Below are positions 12,013 through 21,627 of a stretch of 27,674 bases of DNA, in pieces. The translations under genes and the position numbers were made by a program. Source of the stretch: Ichthyophonus hoferi (taxonomy: Eukaryota; Opisthokonta; Ichthyosporea; Ichthyophonida; Ichthyophonidae); contig NAOQ01000034.1 in NCBI GenBank assembly GCA_002751075.1, positions 136,876 to 164,549 on the forward strand, read 5' to 3'. Position 1 is the first letter of the stretch; each line of letters opens with the position of its first letter. The notes under the pieces are model-generated. The model made no database searches, was not told the DNA's origin, and worked only from the letters and a program-made list of their open reading frames with translations.

Positions 12013-12501
12013 TTAGGACTGGGATTTTCCTACCATAAAGCATTTTAAATTCTTCTTTTCACTATACTTTGCATTAGAAATTTTTCTAACTATGCCTTCT
12101 TGTGATAATAATTTTTGAGAACCTACAGATCGCTAGGACTGATCATTGATTAATCGCCGATTAAGCTCTATTCTTCCAACCAAAAAAGTCAAAAACGTAT
12201 AATTATATTCAAAAAAGTAAGATTTTGTTAAAAAAAAAACAAAAAAAAAAAAACAAGCATACAGTTTATCAAACAAGATATTGTTTATTTGAAGAAGAAA
12301 TAGATATAGATATCATAGTATAACATAGTAATATTGAGAAAAACACTCACTGGCTTGTGATGAACAAGAAATTGCTGTTGGGGTATATTCAATCATAAGC
12401 ACCATCACTAACTCAATGGTCACAATAATAATAATAATAAGAATAACAATTTCATTAGATATCACCAGTGGTCTCTGTTTTACTTTGTTACTATATGACA
12501 T
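12013..12501 (-). CDS. Possible two-exon small membrane protein, unknown
   Basis: Exon 1 (12351-12501) encodes 50 residues: MSYSNKVKQRPLV, then a long hydrophobic segment built partly on an ATT repeat (IVILIIIIIVTIELVMVLMI), then TPTAISCSSQA. It ends in a strong donor (GTGAGT) in phase 1. A candidate exon 2 (12013-12122) enters in phase 1 after CTGTAG. It adds 36 residues, mostly basic (QEGIVRKISNAKYSEKKNLK), and then a stop. The 86-aa product would have a positively charged N-terminus followed by one membrane helix, as in a signal-anchor protein. The acceptor has a poor pyrimidine tract and the membrane segment overlaps a microsatellite, so chance is a serious alternative. I recognise no family. 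Confidence 0.22.
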
Positions 12502-12519
12502 AGTAGATTGGTCAATAAT

Positions 12520-13836
12520 AAAAGTTGCTTAATTACCTTATCATCAAAATTTATCCAGAAAACCGTACATGGCAGTTTAACTCTAAATCAGATCAACCCC
12601 CTAGTACTAAGAATTCAGTTGAGTATCGAATATATTGACTAGTTGTGAGGTACATATTTCAATGTACTGTTTTGTATGTTAAGAAGAAATGTTTATTTAA
12701 TTTAGATATTTATTTATCAAGCTATAATGATTTATTAATATTGGCAATTACAATTGCCTATGTAGTCAGAAAAAATAGCTAGTCTGATCTAAACCTGCCA
12801 ATCAGTTGACACTTAATAGTAAAAATATGTCTTAGTCTTTCTATACTCTGCGTATGGAAAGGAACACTTCGTTAATTCCTCAATTCTAAACGGATATAGG
12901 TCACAGGGGCGCCCCTGTGTCTACTTATTTTCAAACATAGTAGCATTAGTTTCAACAATCTAATAACTAATTGCTTTGAAATTAATAGCACAACTACACA
13001 ATTTCTTGCACCTCTAATGGAACAATTATGTGATTTGTGTAAGTAAACCAGGACTGCATGGCCTTACAAACTTTAAAATACCAACCAGAAAAGAGTTTTG
13101 ATAGATAATTACACTATTATGCATACAACATCTACATTATATCATAATATCATGTTATCCTACCATTATATTGCATTTTATATATCTGACAATTTCTTTA
13201 ATGTTATTATTTCAAAATACCTTCTTTCAATGTAAACATCATGTTTCCTTAAGTGATTCTTGTATGATGTAGCGGTTACGTCAGCACATGGGGTCAGTTA
13301 TGAGACAACATTTAGTAAATCATATGCCACGCTTACACCAAAAATACTAATATAATATTGACATGCCCAGGATTCCAGGATTAGGCATGTATCTGTTAAT
13401 ACTTATAATTATACAATATATTCAAGCTTTATTCCTCTTATAATGTATCGTATTGTTAGCTCGACATACTAGTGACGATAGTTAGAATAAAACTAACGTA
13501 GAGTAGGGCATGGCACATAAATCTGTAAACGGTCAATCGACCCATATATATATATATCCAGTTTCGCTCAATACCCAAACTCAATAAGCCATATAACAAC
13601 CTAGACCAAATAAACAAGAGCAATGAAACATACTTATAGTATACATCCACACTATATATCATCCTATATATAATATATATCTATATATTTATCAGTTCAA
13701 AACGCCTTTGATCAATACCAGACTCCTATCTACAGACACCCTTGCCATGATATTATATAATAATGACACAATACTAACGTAGTATACAATAGTATAATAA
13801 TAATAGCCAGCTCTATATACATGTCCAACGGATCGG
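12520..13836. other. Intergenic, 3' flank of the AlkB-like gene
   Basis: No coding sequence is convincing here. A minus-strand AATAAA lies at 13428-13433, about 400 bp beyond the stop codon of the AlkB-like gene, and could be its poly(A) signal. The 18-bp palindrome at 12902-12919 is listed separately. The rest is AT-rich, with short TA runs at 13542-13557 and 13670-13690. Confidence 0.35.
12902..12919. repeat. 18-bp perfect GC-rich palindrome
   Basis: CACAGGGGCGCCCCTGTG is its own reverse complement and is 78 percent GC in a region of about 70 percent AT. CAGGGGC-type ends occur at the termini of some DNA transposons (hAT-like). Here, however, the two halves abut directly, with no internal element and no visible target-site duplication. 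Confidence 0.6.
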
Positions 13837-16800
13837 TTACAATTCAAGTGGCACATTAGGATCATATTCTCTAAAGCGCCATACAAGACTAACTCGTTCG
13901 GCGTTATCATCATGCACTACACCATGTTCCCATTCCCACCGTACATTGTCCCTGTAGATAGTGAATGGAAGTAGTGGATTAGGAAAGAATGGACATCGAG
14001 TAACACATATTACAATATAATATATTATCTTATCTTAAATTACAATATAATATAATACAGCACAATAAAATAAAATATAATACAATACAATAGCATCTAG
14101 CACCATTTAATATAATACAATACAATACACCTACCTAAGAGTATACAGATCACCACTTTCCACATATATACACCATGTCTGATTTGTGACAGGGTCCTTT
14201 ATCACCACATCGCCACTACTGCCTAATGATAAATAACTAATCACATCACCCCATCCCTCCTTATCAGGGTGATCTTTGTAGATAGGAAAGTCTGTGCCTG
14301 TAGAAAAAACATAACATTTATGTTGAATGTGTGGTAATGTAATAATATCTGGGGTATACATGTTTGGCATGCTATAACTGTATAAGAACTGTTTATTAAT
14401 ACTGTATTATATGATATATCATGCTATATAGTGCTATTAGTGTGACATCATATGGACACAAGTTATTTATACTTTAATTATATAATATATCATACCATAT
14501 CGTTCTATTATTATAAGATCATATAGTTAGAGATTACTTACAGACTAGCTATATAAACTCTTCCAGTTTAAGACAATATTTTGGAATTATATAATCAATC
14601 ATAGTTTCTAATGAGATTAGTTCAATTGGATTAAAAACACGATGATTCGCTAAGCTAATTTTATACTTCAGCTTGATAGTTCTTAACAGACACCATATGG
14701 CATTTACAATTCAATTGTGATAATAGTATTTTGCATCAATGGATTAAAGTATACAGACCTATATCGCATAATATTTGGTATGGATACAGTGCAAGGAAAA
14801 AGAAAAAGAAAGACCCCAAGTCAAGATAGGGAGTATAGTAGGAGGTATAGCAGGGGGTATAGTAGAGGGTACAGCAGGGTATATGGTAGGAGGTCTAGTA
14901 GGAGGTATAGTAGAAGGTACATATATTAAACATTACATTTACATACCTTTCATCCAGCTAGCTTCCATACCAACCAACTCTAGGCAACAGCCTATAAATA
15001 GTATCCAATAAGTTCCTGTCATAAATAAAAAACCCATGCGCTCTATTCCAAACATAGTTTTTGTTCTATTTTCTGTCGCTTCCTAAGTTAATAAAATCAT
15101 TTTACTGCTAATCTCTGCATTATTATAACTCATATACCAGGGCTGACTCGGTTTCTGGTTAAAATATGGCCACAGTAAAGCTATAGCCTTACATATTATA
15201 ACATCATACAACATAGTATCATATACTGTTATAATATCTAGCACAATGCAATACTATGCAATATAACATAATACCATACAATATAACATAATACCCTACC
15301 AGCCTTGATGGCAGATAATCTACCCACTCTCTCTGTGAGGGCTTCCATTGGCCAATGTCTTCCTGGATCTTTCTTCAATAATACAGAACCTAAAGCAGAA
15401 ATATGGATTACGATTACCTCGTGTAAGTATGGTTGTATACAATGATGTGACGAAGTGATAGTACGTAGATATATTATGTGAGTATATATATATATATATA
15501 AGACTTGGGATAGATTGTCTATACCACACAATAGCTACACTTATATGAAATAATAAATAGTGCTTATATGTACATACATACATATATATTCATATATATG
15601 ACCCCACATCCCTATGTATATGCCTATATGTTAGACCTCCAGGCACCATCAACCTCCCCTTCGGCCTTCTCACCAGGATTGTCATTATCCTCATGGTTAT
15701 ATATAGTCTGAAAGCCCATTCTCCGCTTAATCCACGTATGCCTGTTTTTCTGTATAGATATACCCATTAATATATAATACATAATCATATTTGAATGCTA
15801 TTTTGAATAAGTGGCCGCATGTTTAAGAACGCACGTTACTTATTCCCATACTAGGAAAAATGAGGTTTGTTGGTATTGAATTGGTTGTCCTGTTATAAAG
15901 GTAGTGATTGATCATCGGTATCGGTTAATTAAAATCATTAAATCATATATGAATTATTATTCTTATTGTTGTTGTTATTAATATCATATTATATCTAAAC
16001 AGAATAATACATATGTTGACATTTTCAATAGATTACTATAAAGATATATTTATAAACAAAAAGCCATCAAAGTAATTCATTACATTACTAATAATTACTA
16101 AGAATAGTAACATTTTTTTCAGATAAAAGACCAAAAAAAAAACGTAATAGAAACATACATATATGTACCTATATATATACATACACTCGCATATACATGC
16201 ATTTATACATACATATATGTACCTATATATATATATACACTCGTATATACATGCATTTATACATACATATACATACAAATATATATGTAATACAACAACA
16301 CAGTAAACACCCATATAGAATATATAAAAATACACGTTAAAGTTACTGCTTCGTGAGCAATATATATACGTGGGTGTGGGTAGTTACATATAAACTATTG
16401 TGTATTTATACACAAATCTTTATATATAGTATCTCATCAGTGGTGTCATAGAGCAGAACATACGTTGTATTAAATAGCTTATAATAGTACACATAGCCAT
16501 AGTCCTGGAAGGGTCTTAAAACAACAGATTATATAAAGTATATATCTAGAAAGTGAAAAAAATTCCAAAAATAATAATTATATACCCGAAGAGAAAGCTC
16601 TAGGCAAAGCAGTGCGCATAATAGTATAGGGAAATGATGAGATGATAGTATGATAGTATACTGACACACTACAATATATTTTAGTCAAAACATAAAATAA
16701 TAAGATATGAAAATAAGATAAGATAAGATAATAAAATAAAATCTAAAATAACCAGAAATTGCAATGCTGTTTGATCTAATTTAATACAATACATTATAAT

Positions 16801-17866
16801 TCATAAAATAAATCTATGAGAATATAATTTAAGTACGCATCGCTATTGGTGTAGGGGATCTATATACTTTCTGAAACTCACCTCTAGTTCCTCTGTGGGC
16901 CAAGGTGTTCGCTTCTCTTCTGGCATCGTACTGGTTGCTTCCATTATAGTATCTTGTTCTTGTGCTGGATTAGTTAGCGATTAGATGGGAGGATACTGTT
17001 AGGAAAGACACATAACATAAATATGTATGTTATCTTATGCCTAACTATATATGTGTGGGTGTTTTATATGAGACACACGTAGATGGGCATATACTATACA
17101 TCTATATATACATATCGACAACTGTTATATGAATTATATATAACATATTATAGAGGTATTTTTATGTACATGTCCTTGTATTGCATATCTATTATATATA
17201 TATTATGCATTTTCCTATATTATTATTGTATATATACAGCATATATGCATTCTCAATTATCCTTATCCCATCCTCCGATAAAAACACGCTTATTGAACCC
17301 CGGGCTCAATCATATATGGATATATTTGTTACTCTATATGGACATCTCTGCTACTATATATATATATGGACATGCATGTTATTATATATATATATACCTG
17401 TTACTATATATGGAAAGAAGTTAATTCCAATTGGTATATCAGGGTCGCCAGGGTTATGTCCTCGAAATTGTACTGTACCAATCCTGTTGCGTATAGGTAG
17501 CATGAAATTGCCTGAAAGGATAAAAGTATATAAAAAATGGGATTGCGCATGGGTTGATATAAGAATATTTAAAGCATATAAAAGAAAATGTGATGAAAAT
17601 AAACAGATACATAGTTGATATAGAAATATAGATGCATGACTGATATGTATAGGTAAGAATATACTTGTATATAATGGGGTGTACCACTACGTATATGCAT
17701 TAGTATTAATGTCTACATCATAGGACAAGTAGATTCTTGAAGTGGTTGTGATACGATAACACTAATATATAATATACTATAGTATAATGCTATATATACC
17801 AATATACACTATATACTAACCTGCACTACGGGCCTGGTCTCTATCGCGTCTCACACGTGTAGGCAT
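13837..17866 (-). CDS. AlkB-homologue 2-oxoglutarate/Fe(II) dioxygenase
   Basis: Eight exons: 17821-17866, 17398-17511, 16882-16964, 15674-15749, 15300-15389, 14947-14991, 14135-14297 and 13837-13951. They sum to 732 nt (243 aa plus stop), with phases closing throughout. The order of motifs fits AlkB homologues. An entry strand and helix, FFPYIVTAQEQDTIM, corresponds to 'Y.p.fls..e'. KRRMGFQTIYNHED resembles 'RR.qhyGy.Y'. HWPMEALTERV resembles 'plP..l..l'. WGDVISYLSLGS (167-178) is the usual post-metal strand, WEHGVV carries the distal His215, and R225-V-S-L-V-W-R231 matches the paired arginines that bind 2-oxoglutarate. Family members demethylate nucleic acids or modify proteins; the substrate here cannot be told. 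The proximal HxD is odd: the best-aligned position reads Y158-K-D160, while H161-P-D163 sits three residues later. The 45-nt exon 14947-14991 is supported by phase, splice signals and the following glycine. An alternative donor at the 15650 region would break the frame. Confidence 0.72.
14829..14923. repeat. G-rich minisatellite, unit about 12 bp, in an AlkB-like gene intron
   Basis: Eight or so diverged copies of a GGTATAGTAGGA-like unit lie 24 bp inside the intron that follows exon 14947-14991. On the gene's own strand it is pyrimidine-rich. On the plus strand its three-codon periodicity makes an open frame with a glycine-zipper look (GGIAGGIVEG), which is most simply a by-product of the repeat. 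Confidence 0.8.
16153..16260. repeat. 54-bp tandem duplication in an AlkB-like gene intron
   Basis: Two adjacent 54-bp units (16153-16206 and 16207-16260) differ at only a few positions and are followed by the first bases of a third copy. The units contain TACATATA and ACTCG(C/T)ATATACATGCAT pieces. The high identity suggests a recent duplication inside a TA/CATA microsatellite. Confidence 0.85.
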
Positions 17867-18212
17867 ATTTTTCACTCCCCTACGGTGATTTTGCGTTCAA
17901 TTAAACCCGTGACCTTTTCATAGAGTAAGTATCAAATCCATATATATAACCATGTATATATCCATGTACATGCGTGTCTCTTGGCAAGGTATGTATCTTG
18001 GTATGTAAGAAAAGAGCTATAGGAGTGCAGTAATAGCTTATTAATAGTATATAAATGTATATGATATTCCTGGATTATACTATAGTCTACATGGCATAAT
18101 GTAGTGTGGTCATACTACATTGTAATATACCATACCATGCTATATTATAATGTACTATACTATATTGTTTTATTATACTATATTTTACTATCATGCTATG
18201 TAGTTATGTCAT

Positions 18213-18290
18213 ACTATAAGTACACCTCGGGACTCTGGACCCCGGAAACCAACCTCAGGACGCCAGCAAAAAAAAAAAAAAAAAACTATA
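18213..18290 (+). mobile_element. Poly(A)-tailed GC-rich insert, possible short retroposon
   Basis: A block of about 45 bp, far richer in GC than its surroundings (CGGGACTCTGGACCCCGGAA and onward), ends in 18 consecutive As (18268-18285). The hexamer ACTATA occurs just before the block (18213-18218) and just after the tail (18285-18290), as a target-site duplication would. It shows no tRNA-type A or B box, so it may be the 3' end of a SINE, a LINE or a retrocopied transcript. The 6-bp flank is short and made of common local sequence. Confidence 0.35.
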
Positions 18291-20389
18291 TGTTGCAAAG
18301 CAATAGCAATACTAATAACTAACTGCTACAACATTGATCGTATTATAGCTTATACTATAAATACACAAGTACATGCCTGTAGGTAAACCATACATTAGCC
18401 CGATGAAACTGAAACCTTGTAAAATAATAAATATAGTCGAGTAAACTTGCGTAAACAAAATGTACTTACTTAAACCATAAAAATTGTATAGAGAAGAAGA
18501 AGAAGAATTGGCAAGTTATTAGTAAAGATAATATACCTAAACTTGGATACGCGGAAGAGTTAGTAGCTGTCCAGAAGTGAAATCAAAATTTCCGCCGGCA
18601 AAACTAATACTACAATGAAGATATTAGGGTAACTAAAAGCACATCCAATGGATATAATAATAACAAATAGTATTATATTTGTTACTTTGGTATATTAGCA
18701 CTTATAACCGATGTTGGAAAATTAAATAGGCATAATAATAACCAGTATAACTAATAATAATAAACCCTTAAAATGGAGTTTGGTAAATCATTCACAAATA
18801 ATGTAATGAATATGGTAATAAAAATGTAAAACTGTTTAAAAATATGAAATAAAAACCCTGATATATCCTGCTGATATATATGTATAGTAGATTAGCTAGC
18901 AGGTACTGCCCACGGCCCACAATAATGACTTGTGACGTCTTATTCAATAAGAATAGTCTTTATTATCAGCATCAAATGGGAGAAATGAACTAGGAAACTG
19001 GGCTAGAGTGGCTCACGCGGCTTACGGGTATAAGATATAATTAGCTAAGATTAAATTGTATTTATATTGTTACCATTAATGAGTAACATAGAGTACAGGT
19101 ATATACAGATCTACAAGCACACAACGTACACTACAACTTTTAAACCATTCTATTCATAAGGATGGCTATTGTAGCCCCAAATAATTGTGATTTCCTCCAT
19201 CACTGATTGGAACTTTTGATCAATTATGCTCTATAGGTATATTTTCTTATGAAACTAACTAAAACTTGGTCCTATAACATTTACATCGTTCTAATTGATA
19301 GTGATCACTGACAAAAACGAATAATGATAAACTATTAATTGCTATTTTTTAATATAAAAAAAACGCGGGAACTTTATAGTGCGAAACAGAAAGCCATAAG
19401 TCCTATTGGTACGATAGTTCGCAAAAGAAAAAAATTCCATACAAAGAAAGGAAAAATAACAATATTTGGAATGCTTTATTAATACGTAGTTTTTTTTCTG
19501 CACGATAGATAGGTTTCAGCTTTGTGGCGAGTATCCAAATAACATAACATTAAAGATTTTATCTCTATGTAAATAAAGGAGGATAAAATGTGTAATTGGT
19601 TAAATGAAAGATTCTGATCAAGTTAATTTGATTGGAGAATTAAATTTATGGCGCCAATAATAAAACATTATAGCATTAATAAAATATTAATTGCTTTTTT
19701 ATGTACACTAATGAAGTAAATAGAATCTTATGGCTGTGTATTGCATGTATATATCTAATGATAATGATATAGACTAAGACTACAAAGGAACACGGAAATT
19801 GGCATACTACATAGGGCACAATATGTAACAAATATAAATGTTTATATAGAAGAAAAGGAAGGGAAACATTGTGACAAATATACGGATGAATCAATATATA
19901 TATATATATATACATATAGTGCCAAAGTGTCGAGAAAGGCAGAGAAAGAGAGCTCGTAGGGAAATAATATTTTATCAGAAGGCTAATCAAAACACAAGCC
20001 TTTGTTTTATTTTATAGGTTGGGTTTTGGTATTTTCACATTTAGTATTATTATAAACTAGAGAATGATCAGTCAGTCGATTGTACATGGTAACAATGTAG
20101 CAGAATATATATCTTTATTACGACAGGAGTTTACTCCCTCCCAAAGACTAAGTGACAGAAGGAGAGGGAAGGCTGTGCCCTCTTGGTAATTATGTATATA
20201 TTTATGGATAACATTTTATATATGCAATCATATGCACTATATTTTTTTTTACCCACCCTTAAATGCCTTAGGGCAGAAACGTAAGTGCAAGTGTCTAATT
20301 ATAATTTTGTTTTTATATGGACTGATAGAGGAGGGAGTTGGAGTTGGTATTATTATCAATCTTTTTGTTTTTGTTACTGTTTTTTTATT

Positions 20390-20417
20390 TATTATTATTA
20401 TTATTTTTAGTAGTAGT

Positions 20418-20448
<31 letters not shown>

Positions 20449-20449
20449 G
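20390..20449. repeat. ATT/AGT trinucleotide repeat
   Basis: Runs of ATT interrupted by four AGT units. The open frames through it on both strands are artefacts of the repeat. Confidence 0.9.
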
Positions 20450-20590
20450 GTAAAAATAAAAGCACACTCACCCCCCACTGCAACCTAAAAGGATAAGTTT
20501 GATAACTAAAAACTGGAGCTATAAAGATCCTTAAACAATAAATTATATAAATTACTGTTATATTCGTTTTCTTCTTTATAAATTTTGTAG

Positions 20591-20744
20591 GTACCTATGT
20601 ATGTACTGGGCATGGCTGTCTGTATGGCTGCCCGATCAGGTGTATATACTACTATACATCTATGGGTATGGAGACATTTTAACAAGCATTTTAAAATATT
20701 GAAAGAAGGGTACCAGTTGGACATCTGTATACTTCTGTGTACAG
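20591..20744 (+). CDS. Orphan exon-like open stretch, unknown
   Basis: A long pyrimidine-rich tract and TTTTGTAG precede 20591, and a donor (CAG then GTAGAA) follows 20744. Between them one frame stays open for 51 codons plus one base. It encodes a hydrophobic start (MYVLGMAVCM), then GVYTTIHLWVWRHFNKHFKI and LKEGYQLDICILL. Local GC is about 42 percent, above the flanks. Without splicing the frame continues to a stop at about 20800. I found no neighbouring exon that joins in phase. It cannot be a 5' coding exon of the RADX-like gene, because that gene's first coding exon has an in-frame stop just upstream. It could be part of an unplaced gene, a pseudogene remnant, or chance. Confidence 0.25.
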
Positions 20745-20952
20745 GTAGAATAACAATTGATTTCCATAGAAGTATTGATACACAACTCTACCTACTTTAG
20801 GCTCTAATTTTCTATTCTCATTCAATGGTATTCTTGCTTTGATTTTTATTGTTTAATATTAAAATGCACTTTAAAAGGAAATTGACCTTAATCTTTAATG
20901 GTACATATATTATATATTATTATATAAAATACTGTTATATTTATTTTATTTT

Positions 20953-21003
20953 ATAGTATAGTATAGTATAGTATATTATACTATATATTATACTATACTA
21001 TAT
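20953..21003. repeat. TATAG/TATAC inverted repeat
   Basis: Arms TATAGTATAGTATA (20953-20966) and TATACTATACTATA (20990-21003) are exact reverse complements with a TA-rich loop. It is a pentamer microsatellite able to form a cruciform or hairpin. Confidence 0.8.
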
Positions 21004-21197
21004 TTTTGGGTATCCTATCATATTCTATTTAAATGAAAAAAATAGGCATCACATGGCAATATTTATGCCGAATTAGTTTTTATTTTCTTTATTATGTGAC
21101 TCCTTATCTGTATAGACAATAAACTGGGCATGAGATTTTGGAAACTATAAATAATCCAGTATTAGTAGAGTCATGTACCCATGTATGGAACTGAACG

Positions 21198-21355
21198 ACC
21201 AATAAACGAAGGTATCTACAAGTACCAATATAAGCCGTTTATCTGGTTTCAGGCCAATCAGTGCTTTATTTTAACTTCTGTCAGTCAATCACCACTTAGA
21301 TCTATAATGGTTGCGTGACCATAGTTACACTTCATTTGTTATGATTAGGGGCGGG
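21198..21355 (+). promoter_or_regulatory. CCAAT and GC-box cluster upstream of the RADX-like gene
   Basis: A CCAAT in the context GGCCAATCAG (21254-21258) matches the NF-Y consensus. A second, weaker CCAAT lies near 21200, and a perfect GGGGCGGG Sp/KLF-type box lies at 21348-21355, about 270 bp before the start codon. No TATA box at a convincing distance was seen. The role is inferred from motif content and position in otherwise AT-rich DNA. Confidence 0.35.
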
Positions 21356-21627
21356 ATTATTGAAAGACTTGGTATTTAGTTGTCTTAATTTGGTTAAAAC
21401 CGATTTGGTGGGGGACGGTTAGCCTTTTGTGACAATAAAAAGTGTATGATAAATAATGAAAATTAAAATATAACACAAATAAATGTAAATAAAAAACGTA
21501 AGTCGGAATTAAACAAAAAAAAATATTGAATTATAATTATTATATTAAAATTCATTAAACAGAAAATAAATAACAGGAATCGTTATTTTAAAAGTAAATG
21601 AAAATACATTTTGGTGATATATTTATA

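Larger units (their letters stand above)
17867..20590. other. Divergent intergenic region between the AlkB-like and RADX-like genes (left part)
   Basis: No gene is evident. A GC-richer patch at about 18540-18600 (minus strand) reads GCCGGCGGAAATTTT, then ACTTCTGGACAG, and ends at a GTATAT donor. It could be promoter plus a 5' UTR exon of the AlkB-like gene. At 18933-18952 a TGACGTCT half-palindrome overlaps a 15-bp palindrome (TCTTATTCAATAAGA). TATA-type pentamer repeats fill 18100-18190. A poly(A)-tailed insert (18213-18290) and an ATT repeat (20390-20449) are listed separately. Confidence 0.35.

Noticed and set aside
13456-13913. Minus-strand frames downstream of and overlapping the AlkB-like stop
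   Set aside because: One reads the last AlkB-like exon in the wrong frame. The other is in AT-rich 3' flank with no homology or splice support.
14775-15011. Plus-strand glycine-zipper-like protein of 78 aa
   Set aside because: The zipper comes from a 12-bp minisatellite and the frame runs antisense through a phase-supported exon of the AlkB-like gene.
18933-18952. CRE-like TGACGTC overlapping a palindrome
   Set aside because: It is a single incomplete site more than 1 kb from either gene start, with no cluster to support a regulatory call.
20232-20300. Possible first exon (ATG to GTAAGT donor at about 20281) upstream of the orphan exon
   Set aside because: It leaves phase 1, and the following stretch then reads in a frame that stops before the donor. 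The hydrophobic continuation is an ATT repeat.
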